Source: Auanema rhodensis
Taxonomy: Eukaryota > Nematoda > Chromadorea > Rhabditida > Rhabditidae
Assembly (NCBI GenBank): GCA_964057225.1
Contig: OZ059900.1
Coordinates: forward strand, 15,019,638 to 15,083,637
Length of the DNA stretch: 64,000 nt
Direction: 5' to 3'
In this document: positions 36,903-48,218 of the stretch, in pieces
Layout of the letters: every line of letters starts with the position of its first letter
Position numbering within the stretch: position 1 is the stretch's first letter
Position numbers and translations under genes: made by a program
Notes under the pieces: model-generated
What the model was told of the DNA's origin: nothing
The model's input: only the letters and a program-made list of their open reading frames with translations
Databases searched by the model: none

Positions 36903-37268
36903 TTGAAGTTGCACTTAGAAACTTTCATTAAGAGTGTGAGTTTGAATTATAGTAGAAAAATGAAACACTGTCTCTAACATATCTTGATTTATGGCCTACT
37001 TTACTCAAAGAGCTAATGGAAGTTTGGTGTTAGAATGAACAATTGATTAACGCTGACGTTTCAATTTTTTTCATCGTACTTGAGATAGAACATTTAAATT
37101 AAATGGAAATGTTTAAAAATTTAGAAAAAATCACAAGCTCAAATCACTTTTGAAAAAACAGAAAGTTTAAAACAACTTTTTTTCTAATAATTATCTTTTT
37201 TATCCGACTTTTGTAAAAAAACAAAAATAGCATAACATTCAATAACGATGAATCAGAACAAAAACATT

Positions 37269-37340
37269 CTCCCCGGCCGGGAATTGAACCCGGGTCTCGC
37301 ATGTGACAGACGCGGATACTCACCACTATACTACCGAGGA
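37269..37340 (-). tRNA. tRNA-Asp-GTC: tRNA-Asp (anticodon GUC), copy 29
   Basis: Consensus tRNA. 3' flank class Y with CAACTTTTTTT; T5 terminator at 37260-37264. Confidence 0.97.
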
Positions 37341-37706
37341 TTGAATTTGCACTTAGAAACTTTCATTAAGAGTGTGAGTTTGAATTATAGTAGAAAAATG
37401 AAACACTGTCTCTAACATATCTTGATTTATGGCCTACTTTACTCAAAGAGCTAATTGAAGTTTGGTGTTAGAATGAACAATTGATTAACGCTGACGTTTC
37501 AATTTTTTTCATCGTAATTGAGATAGAACATTTAAATTAAATGGAAATGTTTAAAAATTTAGAAAAAATCACAAGCTCAAATCACTTTTGAAAAAACAGA
37601 AAGTTTAAAACAACCTTTTTTCTAATAATTATCTTTTTTATCCGACTTTTGTAAAAAAACAAAAATAGCATAACATTCAATAACGATGAATCAGAACAAT
37701 AACATT

Positions 37707-37778
37707 CTCCCCGGCCGGGAATTGAACCCGGGTCTCGCATGTGACAGACGCGGATACTCACCACTATACTACCGAGGA
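37707..37778 (-). tRNA. tRNA-Asp-GTC: tRNA-Asp (anticodon GUC), copy 30, primary terminator lost
   Basis: Consensus tRNA, but the terminator reads TTATT in the transcript sense. The next T5 is at 37661-37665, giving a trailer of about 41 nt if transcription runs on. 3' flank class Y. Confidence 0.96.
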
Positions 37779-38144
37779 TTGAATTTGCACTTAGAAACTT
37801 TCATTAAGAGTGTGAGTTTGAATTATAGTAGAAAAATGAAACACTGTCTCTAACATATCTTGATTTATGGCCTACTTTACTCAAAGAGCTAATTGAAGTT
37901 TGGTGTTAAAATGAACAATTGATTAACGCTGACGTTTCAATTTTTTTCATCGTAATTGAGATAGAACATTTAAATTAAATGGAAGTGTTTAAAAATTTAG
38001 AAAAAATCACAAGCTCAAATCACTTTTGAAAAAACAGAAAGTTTAAAACAACCTTTTTTCTAATAATTATCTTTTTAATTCGACTTTTGGAAGAAAACAA
38101 AAATAGCATAACATTCAATAACGATGAATCAGAACAAAAACATT

Positions 38145-38216
38145 CTCCCCGGCCGGGAATTGAACCCGGGTCTCGCATGTGACAGACGCGGATACTCACC
38201 ACTATACTACCGAGGA
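38145..38216 (-). tRNA. tRNA-Asp-GTC: tRNA-Asp (anticodon GUC), copy 31
   Basis: Consensus tRNA. 3' flank class S; T5 terminator at 38136-38140. Confidence 0.97.
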
Positions 38217-38582
38217 TTGAATTTGCACTTAGAAACTTTCATTAAGAGTGTGAGTTTGAATTATAGTAGAAAAATGAAACACTGTCTCTAACATATCTTG
38301 ATTTATGGCCTACTTTACTCAAAGAGCTAATTGAAGTTTGGTGTTAGAATGAACAATTGATTAACGCTGACGTTTCAATTTTTTTCATCGTAATTGAGAT
38401 AGAACATTTAAATTAAATGGAAATGTTTAAAAATTTAGAAAAAATCACAAGCTCAAATCACTTTTGAAAAAACAGAAAGTTTAAAACAACCTTTTTTCTA
38501 ATAATTATCTTTTTTATCCGACTTTTGTAAAAAAACAAAAATAGCATAACATTCAATAACGATGAATCAGAACAATAACATT

Positions 38583-38654
38583 CTCCCCGGCCGGGAATTG
38601 AACCCGGGTCTCGCATGTGACAGACGCGGATACTCACCACTATACTACCGAGGA
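38583..38654 (-). tRNA. tRNA-Asp-GTC: tRNA-Asp (anticodon GUC), copy 32, primary terminator lost
   Basis: Consensus tRNA with the same TTATT change as copy 30, two units away. The next T5 is at 38537-38541. 3' flank class Y. Confidence 0.96.
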
Positions 38655-39020
38655 TTGAATTTGCACTTAGAAACTTTCATTAAGAGTGTGAGTTTGAATT
38701 ATAGTAGAAAAATGAAACACTGTCTCTAACATATCTTGATTTATGGCCTACTTTACTCAAAGAGCTAATTGAAGTTTGGTGTTAAAATGAACAATTGATT
38801 AACGCTGACGTTTCAATTTTTTTCATCGTAATTGAGATAGAACATTTAAATTAAATGGAAGTGTTTAAAAATTTAGAAAAAATCACAAGCTCAAATCACT
38901 TTTGAAAAAACAGAAAGTTTAAAACAACCTTTTTTCTAATAATTATCTTTTTAATTCGACTTTTGGAAGAAAACAAAAATAGCATAACATTCAATAACGA
39001 TGAATCAGAACAAAAACATT

Positions 39021-39092
39021 CTCCCCGGCCGGGAATTGAACCCGGGTCTCGCATGTGACAGACGCGGATACTCACCACTATACTACCGAGGA
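39021..39092 (-). tRNA. tRNA-Asp-GTC: tRNA-Asp (anticodon GUC), copy 33
   Basis: Consensus tRNA. 3' flank class S; private CATGAAGAG change in the 5' flank; T5 terminator at 39012-39016. Confidence 0.97.
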
Positions 39093-39458
39093 TTGAATTT
39101 GCACTTAGAAACTTTCATGAAGAGTGTGAGTTTGAATTATAGTAGAAAAATGAAACACTGTCTCTAACATATCTTGATTTATGGCCTACTTTACTCAAAG
39201 AGCTAATTGAAGTTTGGTGTTAGAATGAACAATTGATTAACGCTGACGTTCCATTTTTTTTCATCGTAATTGAGATAGAACATTTAAATTAAATGGAAAT
39301 GTTTAAAAATTTAGAAAAAATCACAAGCTCAAATCACTTTTGAAAAAACAGAAAGTTTAAAACAACCTTTTTTCTAATAATTATCTTTTTTATCCGACTT
39401 TTGTAAAAAAACAAAAATAGCATAACATTCAATAACGATGAATCAGAACGAAAACATT

Positions 39459-39530
39459 CTCCCCGGCCGGGAATTGAACCCGGGTCTCGCATGTGACAGA
39501 CGCGGATACTCACCACTATACTACCGAGGA
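39459..39530 (-). tRNA. tRNA-Asp-GTC: tRNA-Asp (anticodon GUC), copy 34
   Basis: Consensus tRNA. 3' flank class Y; T4 terminator at 39451-39454; TTGAAGTTGC in the 5' flank. Confidence 0.97.
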
Positions 39531-39896
39531 TTGAAGTTGCACTTAGAAACTTTCATTAAGAGTGTGAGTTTGAATTATAGTAGAAAAATGAAACACTGTC
39601 TCTAACATATCTTGATTTATGGCCTACTTTACTCAAAGAGCTAATGGAAGTTTGGTGTTAGAATGAACAATTGATTAACGCTGACGTTTCAATTTTTTTT
39701 ATCGTAATTGAGATAGAACATTTAAATTAAATGGAAAAGTTTAAAAATTTAGAAAAAATCACAAGCTCAAATCACTTTTGGAAAAACAGAAAGTTTAAAA
39801 CAACCTTTTTTCTAATAATTATCTTTTTTATCCGACTTTTGTAAAAAAACAAAAATAGCATAACATTCAATAACGATGAATCAGAACGAAAACATT

Positions 39897-39968
39897 CTCC
39901 CCGGCCGGGAATTGAACCCGGGTCTCGCATGTGACAGACGCGGATACTCTCCACTATACTACCGAGGA
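39897..39968 (-). tRNA. tRNA-Asp-GTC: tRNA-Asp (anticodon GUC), copy 35, D-loop substitution
   Basis: One change from consensus: a T-to-A in the D-loop after the invariant GG (position 39950, GGTGA to GGAGA), a variable tRNA position, so likely tolerated. T4 terminator at 39889-39892; class Y. Confidence 0.95.
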
Positions 39969-40334
39969 TTGAATTTGCACTTAGAAACTTTCATTAAGAG
40001 TGTGAGTTTGAATTATAGTAGAAAAATGAAACACTGTCTCTAACATATCTTGATTTATGGCCTACTTTACTCAAAGAGCTAATTGAAGTTTGGTGTTAGA
40101 ATGAACAATTGATTAACGCTGACGTTTCAATTTTTTTCATCGTAATTGAGATAGAACATTTAAATTAAATGGAAATGTTTAAAAATTTAGAAAAAATCAC
40201 AAGCTCAAATCACTTTTGAAAAAACAGAAAGTTTAAAACAACCTTTTTTCTAATAATTATCTTTTTTATCCGACTTTTGTAAAAAAACAAAAATAGCATA
40301 ACATTCAATAACGATGAATCAGAACAAAAACATT

Positions 40335-40406
40335 ATCCCCGGCCGGGAATTGAACCCGGGTCTCGCATGTGACAGACGCGGATACTCACCACTATACTAC
40401 CGAGGA
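40335..40406 (-). tRNA. tRNA-Asp-GTC: tRNA-Asp (anticodon GUC), copy 36, discriminator U73
   Basis: The base at 40335 is A on the + strand, so the discriminator is U instead of G; the rest is consensus. G73 is a major identity base for aspartyl-tRNA synthetase, so charging should be weak even if transcribed. T5 terminator at 40326-40330; class Y. Confidence 0.92.
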
Positions 40407-40772
40407 TTGAATTTGCACTTAGAAACTTTCATTAAGAGTGTGAGTTTGAATTATAGTAGAAAAATGAAACACTGTCTCTAACATATCTTGATTTATGGCC
40501 TACTTTACTCAAAGAGCTAATTGAAGTTTGGTGTTAAAATGAACAATTGATTAACGCTGACGTTTCAATTTTTTTCATCGTAATTGAGATAGAACATTTA
40601 AATTAAATGGAAGTGTTTAAAAATTTAGAAAAAATCACAAGCTCAAATCACTTTTGAAAAAACAGAAAGTTTAAAACAACCTTTTTTCTAATAATTATCT
40701 TTTTAATTCGACTTTTGGAAGAAAACAAAAATAGCATAACATTCAATAACGATGAATCAGAACAAAAACATT

Positions 40773-40844
40773 CTCCCCGGCCGGGAATTGAACCCGGGTC
40801 TCGCATGTGACAGACGCGGATACTCACCACTATACTACCGAGGA
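40773..40844 (-). tRNA. tRNA-Asp-GTC: tRNA-Asp (anticodon GUC), copy 37
   Basis: Consensus tRNA. 3' flank class S; T5 terminator at 40764-40768. Confidence 0.97.
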
Positions 40845-41210
40845 TTGAATTTGCACTTAGAAACTTTCATTAAGAGTGTGAGTTTGAATTATAGTAGAAA
40901 AATGAAACACTGTCTCTAACATATCTTGATTTATGGCCTACTTTACTCAAAGAGCTAATTGAAGTTTGGTGTTAGAATGAACAATTGATTAACGCTGACG
41001 TTCCATTTTTTTTCATCGTAATTGAGATAGAACATTTAAATTAAATGGAAATGTTTAAAAATTTAGAAAAAATCACAAGCTCAAATCACTTTTGAAAAAA
41101 CAGAAAGTTTAAAACAACCTTTTTTCTAATAATTATCTTTTTAATTCGACTTTTGGAAGAAAACAAAAATAGCATAACATTCAATAACGATGAATCAGAA
41201 CAAAAACATT

Positions 41211-41282
41211 CTCCCCGGCCGGGAATTGAACCCGGGTCTCGCATGTGACAGACGCGGATACTCACCACTATACTACCGAGGA
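41211..41282 (-). tRNA. tRNA-Asp-GTC: tRNA-Asp (anticodon GUC), copy 38
   Basis: Consensus tRNA. 3' flank class S with GTTCCATT; T5 terminator at 41202-41206. Confidence 0.97.
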
Positions 41283-41648
41283 TTGAATTTGCACTTAGAA
41301 ACTTTCATTAAGAGTGTGAGTTTGAATTATAGTAGAAAAATGAAACACTGTCTCTAACATATCTTGATTTATGGCCTACTTTACTCAAAGAGCTAATGGA
41401 AGTTTGGTGTTAGAATGAACAATTGATTAACGCTGACGTTTCAATTTTTTTTATCGTAATTGAGATAGAACATTTAAATTAAATGGAAAAGTTTAAAAAT
41501 TTAGAAAAAATCACAAGCTCAAATCACTTTTGGAAAAACAGAAAGTTTAAAACAACCTTTTTTCTAATAATTATCTTTTTTATCCGACTTTTGTAAAAAA
41601 ACAAAAATAGCATAACATTCAATAACGATGAATCAGAACGAAAACATT

Positions 41649-41720
41649 CTCCCCGGCCGGGAATTGAACCCGGGTCTCGCATGTGACAGACGCGGATACT
41701 CACCACTATACTACCGAGGA
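41649..41720 (-). tRNA. tRNA-Asp-GTC: tRNA-Asp (anticodon GUC), copy 39
   Basis: Consensus tRNA. 3' flank class Y; T4 terminator at 41641-41644. It shares TTTTATCG in the spacer with copy 35. Confidence 0.97.
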
Positions 41721-42086
41721 TTGAATTTGCACTTAGAAACTTTCATTAAGAGTGTGAGTTTGAATTATAGTAGAAAAATGAAACACTGTCTCTAACATAT
41801 CTTGATTTATGGCCTACTTTACTCAAAGAGCTAATTGAAGTTTGGTGTTAGAATGAACAATTGATTAACGCTGACGTTTCAATTTTTTTCATCGTAATTG
41901 AGATAGAACATTTAAATTAAATGGAAATGTTTAAAAATTTAGAAAAAATCACAAGCTCAAATCACTTTTGAAAAAACAGAAAGTTTAAAACAACCTTTTT
42001 TCTAATAATTATCTTTTTTATCCGACTTTTGTAAAAAAACAAAAATAGCATAACATTCAATAACGATGAATCAGAACAAAAACATT

Positions 42087-42158
42087 CTCCCCGGCCGGGA
42101 ATTGAACCCGGGTCTCGCATGTGACAGACGCGGATACTCACCACTATACTACCGAGGA
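42087..42158 (-). tRNA. tRNA-Asp-GTC: tRNA-Asp (anticodon GUC), copy 40
   Basis: Consensus tRNA. 3' flank class Y; T5 terminator at 42078-42082. Confidence 0.97.
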
Positions 42159-42524
42159 TTGAATTTGCACTTAGAAACTTTCATTCAGAGTGTGAGTTCG
42201 AATTATAGTAGAAAAATGAAACACTGTCTCTAACATATCTTGATTTATGGCCTACTTTACTCAAAGAGCTAATTGAAGTTTGGTGTTAGAATGAACAATT
42301 GATTAACGCTGACGTTTCAATTTTTTTCATCGTAATTGAGATAGAACATTTAAATTAAATGGAAATGTTTAAAAATTTAGAAAAAATCACAAGCTCAAAT
42401 CACTTTTGAAAAAACAGAAAGTTTAAAACAACCTTCTTTCTAATAATTATCTTTTTAATTCGACTTTTGGAAGAAAACAAAAATAGCATAACATTCAATA
42501 ACGATGAATCAGAACAAAAACATT

Positions 42525-42596
42525 CTCCCCGGCCGGGAATTGAACCCGGGTCTCGCATGTGACAGACGCGGATACTCACCACTATACTACCGAGGA
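42525..42596 (-). tRNA. tRNA-Asp-GTC: tRNA-Asp (anticodon GUC), copy 41
   Basis: Consensus tRNA. 3' flank class S with CCTTCTTT; T5 terminator at 42516-42520. Confidence 0.97.
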
Positions 42597-42962
42597 TTGA
42601 ATTTGCACTTAGAAACTTTCATTCAGAGTGTGAGTTCGAATTATAGTAGAAAAATGAAACACTGTCTCTAACATATCTTGATTTATGGCCTACTTTACTC
42701 AAAGAGCTAATTGAAGTTTGGTGTTAAAATGAACAATTGATTAACGCTGACGTTTCAATTTTTTTCATCGTAATTGAGATAGAACATTTAAATTAAATGG
42801 AAATGTTTAAAAATTTAGAAAAAATCACAAGCTCAAATCACTTTTGAAAAAACAGAAAGTTTAAAACAACCTTCTTTCTAATAATTATCTTTTTAATTCG
42901 ACTTTTGGAAGAAAACAAAAATAGCATAACATTCAATAACGATGAATCAGAACAAAAACATT

Positions 42963-43034
42963 CTCCCCGGCCGGGAATTGAACCCGGGTCTTGCATGTGA
43001 CAGACGCGGATACTCACCACTATACTACCGAGGA
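42963..43034 (-). tRNA. tRNA-Asp-GTC: tRNA-Asp (anticodon GUC), copy 42, anticodon-stem mismatch
   Basis: G-to-A at 42992 (tRNA position 43) turns the top pair of the anticodon stem into C27-A43. The same change is in copy 49, which has a different 3' flank. Class S; T5 terminator at 42954-42958. Confidence 0.94.
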
Positions 43035-43400
43035 TTGAATTTGCACTTAGAAACTTTCATTAAGAGTGTGAGTTTGAATTATAGTAGAAAAATGAAACAC
43101 TGTCTCTAACATATCTTGATTTATGGCCTACTTTACTCAAAGAGCTAATTGAAGTTTGGTGTTAAAATGAACAATTGATTAACGCTGACGTTTCAATTTT
43201 TTTCATCGTAATTGAGATAGAACATTTAAATTAAATGGAAGTGTTTAAAAATTTAGAAAAAATCACAAGCTCAAATCACTTTTGAAAAAACAGAAAGTTT
43301 AAAACAACCTTTTTTCTAATAATTATCTTTTTAATTCGACTTTTGGAAGAAAACAAAAATAGCATAACATTCAATAACGATGAATCAGAACAAAAACATT

Positions 43401-43472
43401 CTCCCCGGCCGGGAATTGAACCCGGGTCTCGCATGTGACAGACGCGGATACTCACCACTATACTACCGAGGA
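43401..43472 (-). tRNA. tRNA-Asp-GTC: tRNA-Asp (anticodon GUC), copy 43
   Basis: Consensus tRNA. 3' flank class S; T5 terminator at 43392-43396. Confidence 0.97.
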
Positions 43473-43838
43473 TTGAATTTGCACTTAGAAACTTTCATTC
43501 AGAGTGTGAGTTTGAATTATAGTAGAAAAATGAAACACTGTCTCTAACATATCTTGATTTATGGCCTACTTTACTCAAAGAGCTAATTGAAGTTTGGTGT
43601 TAGAATGAACAATTGATTAACGCTGACGTTTCAATTTTTTTCATCGTAATTGAGATAGAACATTTAAATTAAATGGAAATGTTTAAAAATTTAGAAAAAA
43701 TCACAAGCTCAAATCACTTTTGAAAAAACAGAAAGTTTAAAACAACCTTTTTTCTAATAATTATCTTTTTTATCCGACTTTTGTAAAAAAACAAAAATAG
43801 CATAACATTCAATAACGATGAATCAGAACGAAAACATT

Positions 43839-43910
43839 CTCCCCGGCCGGGAATTGAACCTGGGTCTCGCATGTGACAGACGCGGATACTCACCACTATA
43901 CTACCGAGGA
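43839..43910 (-). tRNA. tRNA-Asp-GTC: tRNA-Asp (anticodon GUC), copy 44, T-stem mismatch
   Basis: G-to-A at 43861 in the middle of the T-stem (CCGGG to CCAGG) gives an A-C mismatch next to the B box. Same change in copy 51. T4 terminator at 43831-43834; class Y. Confidence 0.94.
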
Positions 43911-44276
43911 TTGAATTTGCACTTAGAAACTTTCATTAAGAGTGTGAGTTTGAATTATAGTAGAAAAATGAAACACTGTCTCTAACATATCTTGATTTAT
44001 GGCCTACTTTACTCAAAGAGCTAATTGAAGTTTGGTGTTAGAATGAACAATTGATTAACGCTGACGTTTCAATTTTTTTCATCGTAATTGAGATAGAACA
44101 TTTAAATTAAATGGAAATGTTTAAAAATTTAGAAAAAATCACAAGCTCAAATCACTTTTGAAAAAACAGAAAGTTTAAAACAACCTTTTTTCTAATAATT
44201 ATCTTTTTTATCCGACTTTTGTAAAAAAACAAAAATAGCATAACATTCAATAACGATGAATCAGAACAAAAACATT

Positions 44277-44348
44277 CTCCCCGGCCGGGAATTGAACCCG
44301 GGTCTCGCATGTGACAGACGCGGATACTCACCACTATACTACCGAGGA
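44277..44348 (-). tRNA. tRNA-Asp-GTC: tRNA-Asp (anticodon GUC), copy 45
   Basis: Consensus tRNA. 3' flank class Y; T5 terminator at 44268-44272. Confidence 0.97.
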
Positions 44349-44714
44349 TTGAATTTGCACTTAGAAACTTTCATTCAGAGTGTGAGTTCGAATTATAGTA
44401 GAAAAATGAAACACTGTCTCTAACATATCTTGATTTATGGCCTACTTTACTCAAAGAGCTAATTGAAGTTTGGTGTTAAAATGAACAATTGATTAACGCT
44501 GACGTTTCAATTTTTTTCATCGTAATTGAGATAGAACATTTAAATTAAATGGAAATGTTTAAAAATTTAGAAAAAATCACAAGCTCAAATCACTTTTGAA
44601 AAAACAGAAAGTTTAAAACAACCTTCTTTCTAATAATTATCTTTTTAATTCGACTTTTGGAAGAAAACAAAAATAGCATAACATTCAATAACGATGAATC
44701 AGAACAAAAACATT

Positions 44715-44786
44715 CTCCCCGGCCGGGAATTGAACCCGGGTCTCGCATGTGACAGACGCGGAAACTCACCACTATACTACCGAGGA
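44715..44786 (-). tRNA. tRNA-Asp-GTC: tRNA-Asp (anticodon GUC), copy 46, D-stem mismatch
   Basis: A-to-T at 44763 (position 24) makes a U11-U24 mismatch in an already weak D-stem. Same change in copy 52. Class S; T5 terminator at 44706-44710. Confidence 0.94.
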
Positions 44787-45152
44787 TTGAATTTGCACTT
44801 AGAAACTTTCATTCAGAGTGTGAGTTCGAATTATAGTAGAAAAATGAAACACTGTCTCTAACATATCTTGATTTATGGCCTACTTTACTCAAAGAGCTAA
44901 TTGAAGTTTGGTGTTAAAATGAACAATTGATTAACGCTGACGTTTCAATTTTTTTCATCGTAATTGAGATAGAACATTTAAATTAAATGGAAATGTTTAA
45001 AAATTTAGAAAAAATCACAAGCTCAAATCACTTTTGAAAAAACAGAAAGTTTAAAACAACCTTTTTTCTAATAATTATCTTTTTTATCCGACTTTTGTAA
45101 AAAAACAAAAATAGCATAACATTCAATAACGATGAATCAGAACAAAAACATT

Positions 45153-45224
45153 CTCCCCGGCCGGGAATTGAACCCGGGTCTCGCATGTGACAGACGCGGA
45201 TACTCACCACTATACTACCGAGGA
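45153..45224 (-). tRNA. tRNA-Asp-GTC: tRNA-Asp (anticodon GUC), copy 47
   Basis: Consensus tRNA. 3' flank class Y; T5 terminator at 45144-45148. Confidence 0.97.
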
Positions 45225-45590
45225 TTGAATTTGCACTTAGAAACTTTCATTAAGAGTGTGAGTTTGAATTATAGTAGAAAAATGAAACACTGTCTCTAAC
45301 ATATCTTGATTTATGGCCTACTTTACTCAAAGAGCTAATTGAAGTTTGGTGTTAAAATGAACAATTGATTAACGCTGACGTTTCAATTTTTTTCATCGTA
45401 ATTGAGATAGAACATTTAAATTAAATGGAAGTGTTTAAAAATTTAGAAAAAATCACAAGCTCAAATCACTTTTGAAAAAACAGAAAGTTTAAAACAACCT
45501 TTTTTCTAATAATTATCTTTTTAATTCGACTTTTGGAAGAAAACAAAAATAGCATAACATTCAATAACGATGAATCAGAACAAAAACATT

Positions 45591-45662
45591 CTCCCCGGCC
45601 GGGAATTGAACCCGGGTCTCGCATGTGACAGACGCGGATATTCACCACTATACTACCGAGGA
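45591..45662 (-). tRNA. tRNA-Asp-GTC: tRNA-Asp (anticodon GUC), copy 48, D-stem G22A
   Basis: G-to-A at 45641 changes the U13-G22 wobble to a U-A pair, so the stem is kept. Class S; T5 terminator at 45582-45586. Confidence 0.95.
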
Positions 45663-46028
45663 TTGAATTTGCACTTAGAAACTTTCATTCAGAGTGTGAG
45701 TTCGAATTATAGTAGAAAAATGAAACACTGTCTCTAACATATCTTGATTTATGGCCTACTTTACTCAAAGAGCTAATTGAAGTTTGGTGTTAAAATGAAC
45801 AATTGATTAACGCTGACGTTTCAATTTTTTTCATCGTAATTGAGATAGAACATTTAAATTAAATGGAAATGTTTAAAAATTTAGAAAAAATCACAAGCTC
45901 AAATCACTTTTGAAAAAACAGAAAGTTTAAAACAACCTTTTTTCTAATAATTATCTTTTTTATCCGACTTTTGTAAAAAAACAAAAATAGCATAACATTC
46001 AATAACGATGAATCAGAACAAAAACATT

Positions 46029-46100
46029 CTCCCCGGCCGGGAATTGAACCCGGGTCTTGCATGTGACAGACGCGGATACTCACCACTATACTACCGAGGA
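46029..46100 (-). tRNA. tRNA-Asp-GTC: tRNA-Asp (anticodon GUC), copy 49, anticodon-stem mismatch
   Basis: Same G43A change as copy 42 (at 46058), here with a class Y 3' flank; the 5' flanks of the two copies agree. T5 terminator at 46020-46024. Confidence 0.94.
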
Positions 46101-46466
46101 TTGAATTTGCACTTAGAAACTTTCATTAAGAGTGTGAGTTTGAATTATAGTAGAAAAATGAAACACTGTCTCTAACATATCTTGATTTATGGCCTACTTT
46201 ACTCAAAGAGCTAATTGAAGTTTGGTGTTAAAATGAACAATTGATTAACGCTGACGTTTCAATTTTTTTCATCGTAATTGAGATAGAACATTTAAATTAA
46301 ATGGAAGTGTTTAAAAATTTAGAAAAAATCACAAGCTCAAATCACTTTTGAAAAAACAGAAAGTTTAAAACAACCTTTTTTCTAATAATTATCTTTTTAA
46401 TTCGACTTTTGGAAGAAAACAAAAATAGCATAACATTCAATAACGATGAATCAGAACAAAAACATT

Positions 46467-46538
46467 CTCCCCGGCCGGGAATTGAACCCGGGTCTCGCAT
46501 GTGACAGACGCGGATACTCACCACTATACTACCGAGGA
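46467..46538 (-). tRNA. tRNA-Asp-GTC: tRNA-Asp (anticodon GUC), copy 50
   Basis: Consensus tRNA. 3' flank class S; T5 terminator at 46458-46462. Confidence 0.97.
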
Positions 46539-46904
46539 TTGAATTTGCACTTAGAAACTTTCATTCAGAGTGTGAGTTTGAATTATAGTAGAAAAATGAA
46601 ACACTGTCTCTAACATATCTTGATTTATGGCCTACTTTACTCAAAGAGCTAATTGAAGTTTGGTGTTAGAATGAACAATTGATTAACGCTGACGTTTCAA
46701 TTTTTTTCATCGTAATTGAGATAGAACATTTAAATTAAATGGAAATGTTTAAAAATTTAGAAAAAATCACAAGCTCAAATCACTTTTGAAAAAACAGAAA
46801 GTTTAAAACAACCTTTTTTCTAATAATTATCTTTTTTATCCGACTTTTGTAAAAAAACAAAAATAGCATAACATTCAATAACGATGAATCAGAACGAAAA
46901 CATT

Positions 46905-46976
46905 CTCCCCGGCCGGGAATTGAACCTGGGTCTCGCATGTGACAGACGCGGATACTCACCACTATACTACCGAGGA
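46905..46976 (-). tRNA. tRNA-Asp-GTC: tRNA-Asp (anticodon GUC), copy 51, T-stem mismatch
   Basis: Same T-stem change as copy 44 (at 46927). T4 terminator at 46897-46900; class Y. Confidence 0.94.
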
Positions 46977-47342
46977 TTGAATTTGCACTTAGAAACTTTC
47001 ATTCAGAGTGTGAGTTCGAATTATAGTAGAAAAATGAAACACTGTCTCTAACATATCTTGATTTATGGCCTACTTTACTCAAAGAGCTAATTGAAGTTTG
47101 GTGTTAAAATGAACAATTGATTAACGCTGACGTTTCAATTTTTTTCATCGTAATTGAGATAGAACATTTAAATTAAATGGAAATGTTTAAAAATTTAGAA
47201 AAAATCACAAGCTCAAATCACTTTTGAAAAAACAGAAAGTTTAAAACAACCTTCTTTCTAATAATTATCTTTTTAATTCGACTTTTGGAAGAAAACAAAA
47301 ATAGCATAACATTCAATAACGATGAATCAGAACAAAAACATT

Positions 47343-47414
47343 CTCCCCGGCCGGGAATTGAACCCGGGTCTCGCATGTGACAGACGCGGAAACTCACCAC
47401 TATACTACCGAGGA
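47343..47414 (-). tRNA. tRNA-Asp-GTC: tRNA-Asp (anticodon GUC), copy 52, D-stem mismatch
   Basis: Same A24U change as copy 46 (at 47391). Class S; T5 terminator at 47334-47338. It is the last variant tRNA; all later complete copies are consensus. Confidence 0.94.
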
Positions 47415-47780
47415 TTGAATTTGCACTTAGAAACTTTCATTCAGAGTGTGAGTTCGAATTATAGTAGAAAAATGAAACACTGTCTCTAACATATCTTGAT
47501 TTATGGCCTACTTTACTCAAAGAGCTAATTGAAGTTTGGTGTTAAAATGAACAATTGATTAACGCTGACGTTTCAATTTTTTTCATCGTAATTGAGATAG
47601 AACATTTAAATTAAATGGAAATGTTTAAAAATTTAGAAAAAATCACAAGCTCAAATCACTTTTGAAAAAACAGAAAGTTTAAAACAACCTTTTTTCTAAT
47701 AATTATCTTTTTTATCCGACTTTTGTAAAAAAACAAAAATAGCATAACATTCAATAACGATGAATCAGAACAAAAACATT

Positions 47781-47852
47781 CTCCCCGGCCGGGAATTGAA
47801 CCCGGGTCTCGCATGTGACAGACGCGGATACTCACCACTATACTACCGAGGA
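47781..47852 (-). tRNA. tRNA-Asp-GTC: tRNA-Asp (anticodon GUC), copy 53
   Basis: Consensus tRNA. 3' flank class Y; T5 terminator at 47772-47776. Confidence 0.97.
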
Positions 47853-48218
47853 TTGAATTTGCACTTAGAAACTTTCATTAAGAGTGTGAGTTTGAATTAT
47901 AGTAGAAAAATGAAACACTGTCTCTAACATATCTTGATTTATGGCCTACTTTACTCAAAGAGCTAATTGAAGTTTGGTGTTAAAATGAACAATTGATTAA
48001 CGCTGACGTTTCAATTTTTTTCATCGTAATTGAGATAGAACATTTAAATTAAATGGAAGTGTTTAAAAATTTAGAAAAAATCACAAGCTCAAATCACTTT
48101 TGAAAAAACAGAAAGTTTAAAACAACCTTTTTTCTAATAATTATCTTTTTAATTCGACTTTTGGAAGAAAACAAAAATAGCATAACATTCAATAACGATG
48201 AATCAGAACAAAAACATT

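Larger units (their letters stand above)
37341..39092. repeat. Two-unit repeat (876 bp) in two tandem copies
   Basis: Units of copies 30-31 and 32-33 share the order Y with lost terminator (GAACAATAAC), then S with GGAAGTG in the spacer. Confidence 0.85.
43035..45224. repeat. Five-unit block copied in four units at 46101-47852
   Basis: Copies 43-44 match copies 50-51 (offset 3066), and copies 46-47 match copies 52-53 (offset 2628). The rare T-stem and D-stem tRNA variants travel with them. Copy 45 has no counterpart, so one unit was lost or gained. Confidence 0.85.
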
